Shown here: in pieces, positions 54,041 through 62,765 of the stretch
Position numbering within the stretch: the first letter of the stretch is position 1
Layout: every line of letters begins with the position of its first letter
NCBI GenBank assembly: GCA_018816905.1
Contig: JAHIVB010000002.1
Span: 62,001 to 126,000, forward strand
Origin: Bacillota bacterium
GTDB lineage: Bacteria; Bacillota_I; Bacilli_A; Izemoplasmatales; Hujiaoplasmataceae
Length of the DNA: 64,000 nucleotides
Direction of reading: 5' to 3'
Translations under genes and position numbers: made by a program
The notes under the pieces: generated by a model
What the model was told of the DNA's origin: nothing
The model's input: only the letters and a program-made list of their open reading frames with translations
The model's database searches: none

Positions 54041-54601
54041 TCATTCCTTTCCTTCAATTAAATCTTCATAATCTGCAATGGTATCAATGTCTTTCAGAAT
54101 TCCCGGATCATTAACTTGTATATATTCAGGCGTATATCGATCTCGAAAAACTTTCAAATTTGAATTAGGTTCTTCTTCTAACAAAGGTTGTTTCAATTCT
54201 TTTCGAAACAAGATCGGATGTCCTTTTCTTCCTTCGAAAACAGGGACGACGATTGGGCCTTTTGCTTCAAGCATTTTTTGTATGGTTTCTGTTTTGATCA
54301 GAGGATAGTCCCCCGGAGTAACAAAAAAATCTTCGGAAGTTTCCTGAACGCCTCTTTGAACTGATGAAAACATCCCATTCGGATAGTCGAAATTCTGAAC
54401 AATTTGGACGGTTCCATATTTTCTCAAAATACTCTTCAATTCTTCATGATAATGTCCGGAAACAACAATGATATTTTCAGTTACAGGAAGGAACGCTTCA
54501 ATCACATGATGAATTAAGGGAATCCCTTGATAAATGAGACTCATTTTGTTGATACCGGTACGTTTTGAATATCCTCCAGCAAGGATGACGGCTTGTGTCA
54601 T
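54041..54601 (-). CDS. mocA: MocA-like molybdenum cofactor cytidylyltransferase
   Basis: A 186-residue NTP-transferase. AVILAGGYSKRTGINK is the nucleotide loop, DFFVTPGDYPLI the metal-binding strand, and GHPILF the later conserved block, as in MocA, which makes the molybdopterin-cytosine dinucleotide used by hydroxylases of this family. First gene of the purine operon, preceded by AAGGAGG and the regulatory leader. Its presence explains how both hydroxylase trimers receive their cofactor. Confidence 0.9.
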   Translation of the reverse strand: MTQAVILAGGYSKRTGINKMSLIYQGIPLIHHVIEAFLPVTENIIVVSGHYHEELKSILRKYGTVQIVQNFDYPNGMFSSVQRGVQETSEDFFVTPGDYPLIKTETIQKMLEAKGPIVVPVFEGRKGHPILFRKELKQPLLEEEPNSNLKVFRDRYTPEYIQVNDPGILKDIDTIADYEDLIEGKE

Positions 54602-54611
54602 AATTCCTCCT

Positions 54612-54625
54612 TAAAAACGCTTACA
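54612..54625 (-). promoter_or_regulatory. cre-like sequence before mocA
   Basis: On the minus strand TGTAAGCGTTTTTA matches the cre consensus TGWAANCGNTNWCA except near its end. It overlaps the AAGGAGG leader zone, a position where CcpA can act as a roadblock. Confidence 0.5.
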
Positions 54626-54666
54626 TCGGCTATATAAAAAAATAATCATTTATAGCGTTTTGAACG
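54612..54666 (-). promoter_or_regulatory. Leader with two mutually exclusive hairpins before mocA
   Basis: On the minus strand AAAACGCT can pair with AGCGTTTT to enclose the leader, while GCTATA can pair with TATAGC inside it. Both use the same GCT, so only one can form. The outer stem ends directly before the ribosome binding site. It matches no riboswitch class I know. Confidence 0.4.
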
Positions 54667-54696
54667 GTTTTTTACTACAACCGGAGCTGCTTGGAA

Positions 54697-54718
54697 ATAA
54701 ATGGTAACATTTATTATA
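54697..54718 (-). promoter_or_regulatory. -10 box and overlapping operator palindrome of the purine operon
   Basis: TATAAT (minus strand, 54718-54713) is the best -10. Directly downstream lies a perfect 7-bp palindrome, ATAAATG-GTAA-CATTTAT on the plus strand (54697-54714), covering the expected start point. The -35 is weak, which suggests regulated expression, by activation or by a repressor bound to the palindrome. Confidence 0.6.
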
Positions 54719-54763
54719 ACATTTCTAAAACTTTTTTTCTATGGTTTTCTTTGATTTCAGGGG

Positions 54764-54793
54764 ATAAAAAAGGGGAAATATCCCTTCCCCTAG
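54764..54793 (-). terminator. Terminator of the 5'-nucleotidase gene
   Basis: On the minus strand AGGGGAA and TTCCCCT pair over a 6-nt loop and are followed by six T, at the end of the nucleotidase gene. Confidence 0.88.
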
Positions 54794-56349
54794 GTAATGA
54801 TTTTAATATTTTTAATATTAGGTATCACAATCGTCTTTTTTTCTCTAATATAATTGGTCATCAGTTCAGCAACATCAAGTTGAAATTCTTTAACGATTTC
54901 AAGTCCTTGATACATCTCGAATTCTCCACCGCCACTAGCTCGGTAGTTGTTGAGAACAAGGGTGAATTCATCTGTATCAGAGACATTTTTTCCTCCATAT
55001 TTAAGAGAAACGATTCGTGACTGATAAGGTTTTGTAATATCGATGGTATAGGAAATTCCATCGAACATGTCGTAATTGTAATGTTCTATTTTTGGATAAG
55101 CATATTTAGGATTAAAAGTAATTTTACCGTCTTGTAAAACAAAATATTCCGCGTTTTTTTCAAGGGCTTGTCTCAGATGTAATCCATCGATTTTAAGCAC
55201 AGTCAGAGTATTCGGATAAACATAGGTACTCAAAACATTTCTAACGGAAATATGCTGCTGGAAGCCCGTGACTTCATTTCCAATTGATGCAGCTGAAATC
55301 ATTGCTTTTGTCGCAGAAAGTTGAACTTGGTTAATGAAAGTGACAATTTTGTGTTTTTTTAACCTCGCATCAAATGTGTCGGTAACTAGCAAATCGTTGT
55401 CAGGTACATATCCAATCGGCTCATCTAAAAACAGATTGGTCTTTTCTAAAAGTCCTTCTATCAGTTTTTCAACTCCAGGATCTGAAGGATAATCGTATGA
55501 GGACACGAGAGAATGATCTTTCTTCACTATTTCCCAATCCTTATTTTTTTCAAAATGCAGGTGGACTTCACCGAGTAATTTTCCGTTGACGGCGGGTTGG
55601 ATAATCACGGTATTTTTGTACATTCTGTTAATAGATCGATGTTGATGTCCAGTTAAGAAAACATCTATATCTTCAGAAAACTGTTCCAGAATTCTCGATC
55701 CTACATTTTCTAACGTATCTTGAACGTAGGGTTCAAAAGTATCAAGGTCTCTTTCAAATCCGCCATGATAAACCACGATGATGGCATGAACTTCTTCCTT
55801 TTTCAATTCTTGGATGTACTTTTTCAAAGATTCAATCGGAGAAAGAAAGGTTAATCCTTGGATATTCTCTTTTCTTTCCCAGTTTGGAATGTAGTCCGTT
55901 GTAATTCCGATGATACCAATCTTGATTCCGTTTTCATAGTTTACGATGTCGTAAGGAACACCAAAATAAGAGTTTTTATCACTATCGATGATATTGGCTG
56001 AAAGAGTTTTAGCTTTCAAGTTTCCGATGAAATTACACAAATAATCTTTTCCATAGTTCAAATCATGGTTCCCAGGAATAAAATAGTCTACTCCGATATG
56101 GTTATAGACTAAACCAACCGGATTAGGGGACTCGTTACGATGTAACTGATGGTAATACATCAAAGGACTTCCTTGAATCGTATCACCGCAGTCAATCAAT
56201 AGAGAAGACTCGGTTCTGTGCTTAGAGATATATGTGTAGAGTTTGGACACTCCATAGGGAGTTTTCGAGTTGTCGGCATAATTTTGGTTAATCAGTGCAC
56301 CATGGGTATCGCTCATTGCGAAAATCTTGACTTCAAAGGATTCCTTCAA
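54790..56349 (-). CDS. 5'-nucleotidase/2',3'-cyclic phosphodiesterase family protein, cytosolic
   Basis: A 519-residue metallophosphoesterase. SDTHGAL, DCGDTIQGS, GNHDLNYG, VYHGG and GHQHRS are the metal motifs of the calcineurin-like domain (1-290). The C-terminal 5'-nucleotidase domain (310-519) recognises the base and includes NNYRASGGGEF. No signal peptide is present, unlike the usual wall-anchored or periplasmic members, so it should act in the cytosol. It may free nucleosides for the purine operon next door. The start is a TTG with AGGAG 9 nt upstream. Confidence 0.9.
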   Translation of the reverse strand: MKESFEVKIFAMSDTHGALINQNYADNSKTPYGVSKLYTYISKHRTESSLLIDCGDTIQGSPLMYYHQLHRNESPNPVGLVYNHIGVDYFIPGNHDLNYGKDYLCNFIGNLKAKTLSANIIDSDKNSYFGVPYDIVNYENGIKIGIIGITTDYIPNWERKENIQGLTFLSPIESLKKYIQELKKEEVHAIIVVYHGGFERDLDTFEPYVQDTLENVGSRILEQFSEDIDVFLTGHQHRSINRMYKNTVIIQPAVNGKLLGEVHLHFEKNKDWEIVKKDHSLVSSYDYPSDPGVEKLIEGLLEKTNLFLDEPIGYVPDNDLLVTDTFDARLKKHKIVTFINQVQLSATKAMISAASIGNEVTGFQQHISVRNVLSTYVYPNTLTVLKIDGLHLRQALEKNAEYFVLQDGKITFNPKYAYPKIEHYNYDMFDGISYTIDITKPYQSRIVSLKYGGKNVSDTDEFTLVLNNYRASGGGEFEMYQGLEIVKEFQLDVAELMTNYIREKKTIVIPNIKNIKIIT

Positions 56350-56460
56350 CTAAGTTCATCTCCTTTTGCATTTTTAAAACCTGTTCTGTCATTTTATCAC
56401 AAAATCATATGATATCAATCTTGTTTTTCGATAGAAAAGCGGGTTTTTCGTTATTTTTGA

Positions 56461-57348
56461 CTAAAATAGTTCAATAAATCTATTTTCAAGCCACGAATCT
56501 GATAATTCAGAGAAAACAATGTCTCTAGATTCAACAGAACTTGCGGCAACAATCGATCCCATTCGAAGACACTTTTGAAGTGGGTATTCTTTCGAATAAG
56601 CATAAAGAAAACCAGCAAAAAAATTGTCTCCAGCACCATTTGTATCAACCATAACCGTATTCTCAACAATTCCTTCTCTTAAAAATCCAGTATGGACTCC
56701 TAGAAGAGAAGATCCCTTTTTCCCACTAGTAAGAATGACCAACTTTTTTCCAGACTCCATCTGATCCGTCATAAAGTCCATTGGTTGAGTCAAGTTTTCC
56801 GAACTCGCAAACAGGACATCCGCAATATCAATGAAGTCCTTATGATATGGATTGATCCCATCATAGTCGTGGATATCAACCCAAATTTCTTTCTTGGAAT
56901 ATTTCAAAAGAGGAATCAATGCTTTTGTATAGCTGATGATATTGAGGACGATGATATCCGCTTGATTTACCTCTTCTTCCAATCGTTTGAAGTTGAGATT
57001 CATTTGATTGGGTAAGGTATTCGTATAAATTGATATCCGTTCGCCTTTGGAATTCATCAGGTTCGTATGTTTTTCAGTTCCGTTAGGACTATAGTCAACT
57101 AAAAAACGGATCCCTTCACGTTCCATCAATTCAATGATTTTTAGGCCTTCATGGTCTTCCCCAATCACTGCATGAAAAACAACGTCAAAACCTAGTTTCT
57201 TCAATGCAAGAGCTTTGCCAATGCCAGTCGACCCAGCAGTTGAATAAGATTCTTTTGCGAATAGGGTTTGAGGAAGTCCTTTAGGGAATTCATCCATTTG
57301 GATGATGGTATCCCAGGAAGCTCCGCCGATAATTAAAACTCTTAACAC
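56461..57348 (-). CDS. PfkB-family carbohydrate/nucleoside kinase
   Basis: A protein of about 295 residues of the ribokinase fold. LIIGGASWDTII is the N-terminal signature, AGSTGIGKALALKKLG the substrate region, and VDTNGAGDNFFAGFLY the catalytic GAGD anion hole with the base Asp. Phosphorylates a sugar, nucleoside or aminoimidazole. The start is uncertain: GTG at 57348 has AAGGTG upstream at good spacing, while ATGs at 57369 and 57378 are poorer. Placed between the nucleotidase gene and a DUF819 gene, so a nucleoside substrate is plausible. Confidence 0.85.
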   Translation of the reverse strand: MLRVLIIGGASWDTIIQMDEFPKGLPQTLFAKESYSTAGSTGIGKALALKKLGFDVVFHAVIGEDHEGLKIIELMEREGIRFLVDYSPNGTEKHTNLMNSKGERISIYTNTLPNQMNLNFKRLEEEVNQADIIVLNIISYTKALIPLLKYSKKEIWVDIHDYDGINPYHKDFIDIADVLFASSENLTQPMDFMTDQMESGKKLVILTSGKKGSSLLGVHTGFLREGIVENTVMVDTNGAGDNFFAGFLYAYSKEYPLQKCLRMGSIVAASSVESRDIVFSELSDSWLENRFIELF

Positions 57349-57416
57349 AACATCACCTTCTTCTTTCATTATACACAATAAGACTGCGTTGAGATAGTCG
57401 AGTGCGAAATATCGAT

Positions 57417-57447
57417 GAAAAAAAGATGAAACCTTACGATTTCATCT
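57417..57447 (-). terminator. Terminator of the DUF819 gene
   Basis: On the minus strand GATGAAA and TTTCATC pair over an 8-nt loop, followed by seven T. Confidence 0.88.
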
Positions 57448-57451
57448 CATG

Positions 57452-58642
57452 CTATATGATAAACAATAATCCCAAAAGGATTCCCAAAAAAGTACCTATT
57501 GCGTATCCGACCGATCCGCAAATCAGTCCCGGTACCGTCAATTCATCGTTTTTAATCTGTTTTGTAATTGCTGGAACAAAGGCAGGTCCATAGATTCCTG
57601 CAGTTGCGGTCACCATCGTACAATCTGTGTCAATTTTGAGGATTTTCGCAAATACGACATGAAGTGCAAATGCGCCTACCGTAATGATTCCATAAAGTAA
57701 TATCACTTGTCCGAATGTGCTTGAAAGTCTTGTCAAATCAATGGAAGAAGCGATTGCAAAGGAGAATACTAAAATCATATATTGTCCAAGTAAATTGGTA
57801 CCTTTGATTTCACGAACTTTTTTAGAAAAGGATGCGATAATACCAAGTATTGTTACTGTAATCATTAATGCAGGTACTAAGACATCCGTCATTGTCCCCT
57901 GAACAGAACCATTCAGAACCCAAATGAGAATGCCAACTCCTGCCCCAATGACAACCATACCAAAAGCTAGAAGAAAAGCGACGAATAGTTTTTTCGTATG
58001 ACTGAGATCTCTTAAGTTCAATTCTTCAGTGTTTTTAATATCCGAAGAACTTTTCAAATAAGATTCTTTTTTACTTGTTTTTAAGAATTTGTCAAGCAGT
58101 GGCTTACAAAGCATTAATAAGAATACATAAAATGCAGCACCAATCATCATGTCTGAAAAATTAGCGATGCTGATTTCTTCTACCGTGAGGTGGAAGATGT
58201 TCGCAAGCGCATTTAAGTTGGGTGTTCCTCCGGTGTATAAACCAATAGCCATCGCAGATAATTCACCGCCATGAACAAGGGTTCGTGCGTAAACATAATA
58301 GGTGATGGTTGTGACTATAATGACAGACACAATCACGGATCCAAAAGAAATCAAAACGGTTTTCGAAAGTTTTCTAACTTCTCTTAAATTGGCGGAAAAC
58401 AGCAACAAAGGAATCGCAATTGAAATGGCTACATAACCACCGATTTGTCCTATGTCTTCATTTGGTACAATCGTTAAGCCTATGCTGTTAAATAAAAAGA
58501 CAAATAATGACCACAGGATACCAAGCAAGTAAGCCATTCCAATGGTTCCAATCAGTTTCGTTAGTTTGAACTGATGATACTTGATAATCAAAAGTGGAAT
58601 CGTAAATATCGCTACAATTTGTAAGATGTCATAGAAATTCAT
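57452..58642 (-). CDS. DUF819-family membrane transporter-like protein
   Basis: A 396-residue protein with ten or more spans. YTGGTPNLNALA (about 138) is the DUF819 (YjcL) signature, and the second half contains a related Gly-rich block (TATAGIYGPAFVPAI), pointing to an inverted internal repeat. Probably a transporter; substrate unknown. AAAGGAA precedes the ATG. It overlaps the GNAT-like gene by 4 nt (ATGA), so the two proteins are made together, and a terminator separates them from the kinase. Confidence 0.88.
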   Translation of the reverse strand: MNFYDILQIVAIFTIPLLIIKYHQFKLTKLIGTIGMAYLLGILWSLFVFLFNSIGLTIVPNEDIGQIGGYVAISIAIPLLLFSANLREVRKLSKTVLISFGSVIVSVIIVTTITYYVYARTLVHGGELSAMAIGLYTGGTPNLNALANIFHLTVEEISIANFSDMMIGAAFYVFLLMLCKPLLDKFLKTSKKESYLKSSSDIKNTEELNLRDLSHTKKLFVAFLLAFGMVVIGAGVGILIWVLNGSVQGTMTDVLVPALMITVTILGIIASFSKKVREIKGTNLLGQYMILVFSFAIASSIDLTRLSSTFGQVILLYGIITVGAFALHVVFAKILKIDTDCTMVTATAGIYGPAFVPAITKQIKNDELTVPGLICGSVGYAIGTFLGILLGLLFII

Positions 58643-59745
58643 TTCGTTAATTCCTTTCCATAAATGCGGTAGGTTTTAGTAATCCTCCCGCCGAATTTGT
58701 AAAAAGTCGACATCGATTTGATGTTATCTTCCAAGATGGTTCCAGCTTCAAATCTGGTAATTCCTATGGGTTTGAAATTGTCGTAAACCTTCTTGAACAT
58801 CACACCGATGAGACCTGTATTTTGATATTTGGGAATGACGTACTGCATCAATCCCCTCACTGTCGTAATTGTTTTTTTGGCCCTTAATAACTCAATGACG
58901 TTCATTCTGCCTTTTGTTTTTTTAAAGACTTGATTATAGTCAGGAAGACATAAGCAAAATCCGACAGGTTCGTTGGTTTCTTCGGTGCGAGCAATTTTGA
59001 TGATATCTGGATTGATGAACATTTTCATGCTTTTTGCTACATTTTCAATTAATTCAATGGAAGGGGCATCTTGATAATTGATTTCAGTCGATGCTTCTTT
59101 CAAAATAGTATGTACGTCTTGGATATCTGAATCTAGTCGTTTGTAATTAATAGAATCAATCCGAACATGGTGCCGTTTATCAAAATACGTTTCCAATGTT
59201 TTCATTCTTTTTTCTGTCGTGTCGCTGATCTCAGCTTCTAGACTAAAAGTGTCATATGCCTTTGTATATCCACACTTTTCAATTAAGTCCCCATAGTATG
59301 GAGCGTTATATGAAGTCATAATCGTGGGATCAATGTCGAATCCATCAATCAAAATGCCTCTTCTTGTATCAGGATCATAGGGTGAGAAAGTCCCTTCGAT
59401 ATAATGAATCCCTTTCGTAGAAAGATCATTCTCCATGGCGGAAAACAGTTGCTTGGCAACGTCTATATCATCATAACTATCAAAGAATGAAAAATATCCA
59501 ATTTGATTCTTGCGATTTTTTGAGACATCGATGGTGTATAATATTCGGCCTTTTACCTGGTCGTTTTCGATGGCTAATAGTGCTGTATATTTCTTCAATT
59601 CCAACACTTGTTCTTTCAATTCTTTTTTCAAGGCAAAAAAAATGGGATAAACAAACCTTGAATCATTCTGATATAACTTCTTAATAAAATAGATGAAAGT
59701 CTTTAAATCTTTAATATTTTCAACTTTTTTAACCAAATTGGTCAC
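58639..59745 (-). CDS. GNAT-like protein coupled to DUF819
   Basis: A 368-residue protein made of two GNAT-type acetyltransferase halves. The first (about 1-160) contains GYFSFFDSYDD then GIHYIEGTFSPYDP; the second (about 200-368) includes YVIPKYQNTGLIGVMFKKVYDNF, which resembles the CoA-binding helix of GNAT enzymes. The acceptor is unknown. Start uncertain: a GTG at 59745 or a TTG at 59736, the latter with AGGTGA at good spacing. Coupled to the DUF819 gene; the protein may modify an imported compound. Confidence 0.75.
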   Translation of the reverse strand: MTNLVKKVENIKDLKTFIYFIKKLYQNDSRFVYPIFFALKKELKEQVLELKKYTALLAIENDQVKGRILYTIDVSKNRKNQIGYFSFFDSYDDIDVAKQLFSAMENDLSTKGIHYIEGTFSPYDPDTRRGILIDGFDIDPTIMTSYNAPYYGDLIEKCGYTKAYDTFSLEAEISDTTEKRMKTLETYFDKRHHVRIDSINYKRLDSDIQDVHTILKEASTEINYQDAPSIELIENVAKSMKMFINPDIIKIARTEETNEPVGFCLCLPDYNQVFKKTKGRMNVIELLRAKKTITTVRGLMQYVIPKYQNTGLIGVMFKKVYDNFKPIGITRFEAGTILEDNIKSMSTFYKFGGRITKTYRIYGKELTK

Positions 59746-59943
59746 CTCGTCAGTTGCCTACAATGGCTATTTTACCAGATTTTCCACTAATAGAGCATTT
59801 CTTCATCGAATTTTACAAAGATTTCACATTTTGAAATCTATTTAATTCTATTCTTATCTACGTTGATTGTATAATAATCTTACAAAATAAATTCAGGTTG
59901 TATAATTTAATTCTATACGATAAAGGAGGCTTTTTCAAACAAA

Positions 59944-59970
59944 AAAAGAAACCATTAGGCTTCTTTGATC
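59944..59970 (-). terminator. Terminator of the MFS gene at 59955
   Basis: On the minus strand GAAGCC and GGTTTC pair over TAAT and are followed by TTTTTTT. The stem overlaps the last codons. Confidence 0.75.
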
Positions 59971-61163
59971 ATATGCTTTCTTTTAAACCTGTGAAACACA
60001 ACTACAAATAATACAAAAGCGATAAAAAACATGGCGGCAGAGGCATCAAATACAAGTAAGGGTTTTAAGTCATAAAGGAATCCACCAAGTACCATACCGA
60101 TAATCATTCCGACTGAAACAAAGGATTGACGAATGCCCATGATTGTGCCCATTGAACCTTCTTCAGCATATTCACTGATAAAGTTCTGTTCAAAAGGAAG
60201 GTAGATTGCTCGAATCAATACGTAGACATTATAAATGGTATACATGAATAATAGAAATCTTGCCTGACGGAAAACGAATAAAACAATGATCCCACTCAGT
60301 ATTTGGATGATAATCATCAGCTGAAGTTCTTTCTTAATCTTGATGAATAAGGGAACTAAGAAAAGACTCGACAATATAGATACAATTCCTGTTACCATCA
60401 CGAAATCTCCGAGTTGATTTGAGGTGTACCCTAGTTCAATAAAATAGACATCGATGTATTTAGAAAGGTTTATCGATCCCATCGAGATGAACATGACTGC
60501 TATCAGAAATAAAATAAAGGAAAAATCTACCTTTTTCATGTTTTTCAAGGACTTGAACAAGTTCAGTCTTTTGCTTGGAATGACTACTTTCTCCTCTTCT
60601 TTCAGTGTGAATAATATCAAGATTGCATATAATGTATTCAATACTGCTTGAATGATGAATAGATTTCCGGGGTTGTCTGTATGAAGAAGTTGGATAAATA
60701 GAGGACTGTTATTCAAAAAACCGCCGAGCTTGTATCCAACACTTGCAAACAACGTCAATGTCGCCGCAAAAATTGCCAAGTTTCTAGCTCGTTTTTCTTT
60801 ATCCGAGATCTCAATGACATAACTAACGAAAAGAGTCACAATCCCTGAAACCCCAAGGCCTGAAACCAATCGGAAGAATACCATCCAATACATATTTCCT
60901 GAGATGCCAAATCCAGCTTGACCGATGCTATAAAAAAGAAGCCCGATAAAGATCAAACGATTCTTTTTATGTTTATCCCCCCAAGACCCAAAAATGGGAC
61001 TGGCAATCATCATTCCAAGCGACATAGTCGCAAAAAAAACACCAAACATGTAGTCAGGAATCCCAAGCCCGACTACAAGGCTTGGAGTGACTGGGTGTCC
61101 GATATTATGAATAAGCCCTTGTAAGGCGGTAAAAACCAGTAAAAAAACGAATTTTTTCTTCAT
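59955..61163 (-). CDS. MFS transporter, efflux-like
   Basis: A protein of about 402 residues with 12 spans. The loop GSWGDKHKKNR after TM2 is the MFS motif A, and GLGVSGIVTLFVSYVIE in TM5 resembles the antiporter motif C of drug exporters. Substrate unknown. The ATG at 61163 has GAGGAA 6 nt upstream and starts MKKKFVFLL; the TTG at 61184 is not needed. Single gene with its own terminator. Confidence 0.88.
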   Translation of the reverse strand: MKKKFVFLLVFTALQGLIHNIGHPVTPSLVVGLGIPDYMFGVFFATMSLGMMIASPIFGSWGDKHKKNRLIFIGLLFYSIGQAGFGISGNMYWMVFFRLVSGLGVSGIVTLFVSYVIEISDKEKRARNLAIFAATLTLFASVGYKLGGFLNNSPLFIQLLHTDNPGNLFIIQAVLNTLYAILILFTLKEEEKVVIPSKRLNLFKSLKNMKKVDFSFILFLIAVMFISMGSINLSKYIDVYFIELGYTSNQLGDFVMVTGIVSILSSLFLVPLFIKIKKELQLMIIIQILSGIIVLFVFRQARFLLFMYTIYNVYVLIRAIYLPFEQNFISEYAEEGSMGTIMGIRQSFVSVGMIIGMVLGGFLYDLKPLLVFDASAAMFFIAFVLFVVVFHRFKRKHMIKEA

Positions 61164-61278
61164 AAACTTCCTCTTTGAAAACAATTGATTCTATTATACA
61201 CAATCTGCATCCATTCTAAAACATTTAAGCTCAATATTCTATCTTTTTAATTAAAAATACGTAGGTCTAAAAGTAATG

Positions 61279-61321
61279 AAAAAAATTGTCGATCCTCTTT
61301 CGCAGATGGATATCGACAATT
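61279..61321 (-). terminator. Terminator of the DUF998-like gene
   Basis: On the minus strand ATTGTCGAT and ATCGACAAT pair over a loop of about 15 nt and are followed by TTTTTT. Confidence 0.8.
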
Positions 61322-61330
61322 CGAAACTCT

Positions 61331-62059
61331 CTAATTTCTTTTGTTGATGAATAACTTCTCAATCGCAAGATTTAAATCAGGTTCATCTCTCATGTATGTA
61401 ACACTCATTTTTACAATCTTTTCTTCGAATAAAACAAGCAATAAATATAGCAAGAACAATATCATTCCAATAAAAAACCATAATTCAAAAATAGCGCTCT
61501 TCCCTAAAATAAGCATGGTAAGGACTCCGCCTCCCCAAATTACAATCAACCAAACATTGATGATTTGTTTTAATCGTGGGTTCTCATCCGAAGTTCTTTT
61601 CAAAAAAGGAGCGATTGCAAGTAATAAAAACAATGCGTGCAGTCCAGAAAAGACGGTATGGACAATTTGCCAAAAAGGATAGATATCTTTTAATGCCGGT
61701 ACAATAGCGGTCAGCACAAGCATGGCTGCCGAAATTCCAACATAAACATAAGATATTTTTTTATAATACTCTTCCAATCGGAATAATGCCAATACACTTA
61801 TTTGAATTGAGATACCGGTCACCATTGCCCATACAATGAAAAGCCACCGATAAGAAAAGAAATTTCCGATATTGCTTAACGTATATTCTAATGGATTTTC
61901 AAGTGTACCAAAAACGGACGTGGAAACAAGTGCTACCAACAAAACGCTCATAACAAGAATTCTAGTTCTACGTTGTTTCAGCAAATCAAGTCTCAAGTCT
62001 CTTAGGCTTTCCAATTCTTTGTCACTTTGTATTTGATTATTTGTTTGAGTTTGTTCCAT
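61331..62059 (-). CDS. DUF998-like six-span membrane protein
   Basis: A 242-residue protein with a charged N-terminal helix (about 1-32), six predicted spans and a charged C-terminal tail. GTLENPLEYTLSNIGNF matches the NPL..SxxG pattern of DUF998-type proteins. Function unknown. CGGAGGTG precedes the ATG. Single gene. Confidence 0.7.
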   Translation of the reverse strand: MEQTQTNNQIQSDKELESLRDLRLDLLKQRRTRILVMSVLLVALVSTSVFGTLENPLEYTLSNIGNFFSYRWLFIVWAMVTGISIQISVLALFRLEEYYKKISYVYVGISAAMLVLTAIVPALKDIYPFWQIVHTVFSGLHALFLLLAIAPFLKRTSDENPRLKQIINVWLIVIWGGGVLTMLILGKSAIFELWFFIGMILFLLYLLLVLFEEKIVKMSVTYMRDEPDLNLAIEKLFINKRN

Positions 62060-62185
62060 GATGACACCTCCGTTTATTGAATATTATATATAAAATATTA
62101 TTATACGTAAAGAAAGATTTCGTTTTTAAGAAATCTATTCAAAATCAATCTAATATAGTATAATAAAATCAAGGGAGGAGATACA

Positions 62186-62743
62186 ATGTCATTCGAAATA
62201 AAAGCACTTCATCCAAGTAATCAAGATGACTTCTTTCAATTATTTGAAAATGATAATTTTGACCATCAACGTGAATGGGGTAGTTGTTACTGTAGATTTT
62301 ACCATACAAACTGCACGATGGACGAATGGAAACGCAGAAACGCCATGTTTAACCGAGCAGACGCTGTAAGCGCGATTCTAGAAGGTTCCATGCATGGTTT
62401 TCTTGCCTACGAGAACGACGAGTGTGTTGGTTGGGTCAATGCTTCTTCGATTCTGAATTATCCACGAATCTTTGAAGATATCCCTAAACTCTACCGCGAT
62501 TCTCAAATCGCTCTCGTCATATGTTTTGTCATCGAAGAAAGACATCGGCAACAGCATGTTGCATCCAGACTTCTCGATCATGCCATTCATTACTTTTTTG
62601 AACAAGGGTATCATGCCATTATGGCATTGCCAAGAGAATCTTCCGTTCCTGAACATAACTACAGAGGATTTACTCAGATGTATCTTGATCGGGGATTCAA
62701 GGAAGTGGAAAAAGGAATTTATCTATTAAAAAAACCATTGTAA
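62186..62743 (+). CDS. GNAT-family acetyltransferase
   Basis: A 185-residue acetyltransferase. The conserved core AYENDECVGWVNASS, ALVICFVIEERHRQQHVASRLLDHAI (CoA-binding R/Q-x-x-G/A region here as RHRQQHVA) and NYRGFTQMYLDRGFKEV gives the GNAT order. The EWGSCYCRFYH block near residue 30 is seen in a subgroup often annotated as GNAT or mycothiol-synthase-like. Substrate unknown. AAGGGAGG precedes the ATG. Confidence 0.88.
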   Translation: MSFEIKALHPSNQDDFFQLFENDNFDHQREWGSCYCRFYHTNCTMDEWKRRNAMFNRADAVSAILEGSMHGFLAYENDECVGWVNASSILNYPRIFEDIPKLYRDSQIALVICFVIEERHRQQHVASRLLDHAIHYFFEQGYHAIMALPRESSVPEHNYRGFTQMYLDRGFKEVEKGIYLLKKPL

Positions 62744-62765
62744 TGAATTTCAATGGTTTTTTTTG
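62728..62765. terminator. Bidirectional terminator between the two GNAT genes
   Basis: AAAACCATTG and CAATGGTTTT form a 10-bp stem with A- and T-rich flanks, between convergent genes. Confidence 0.9.

Noticed and set aside
59860-59935. Two plus-strand TATAAT boxes and an AAAGGAGG before 59931
   Set aside because: No start codon or ORF follows the AAAGGAGG; the DNA runs into the minus-strand MFS terminator. Probably a chance or decayed signal.
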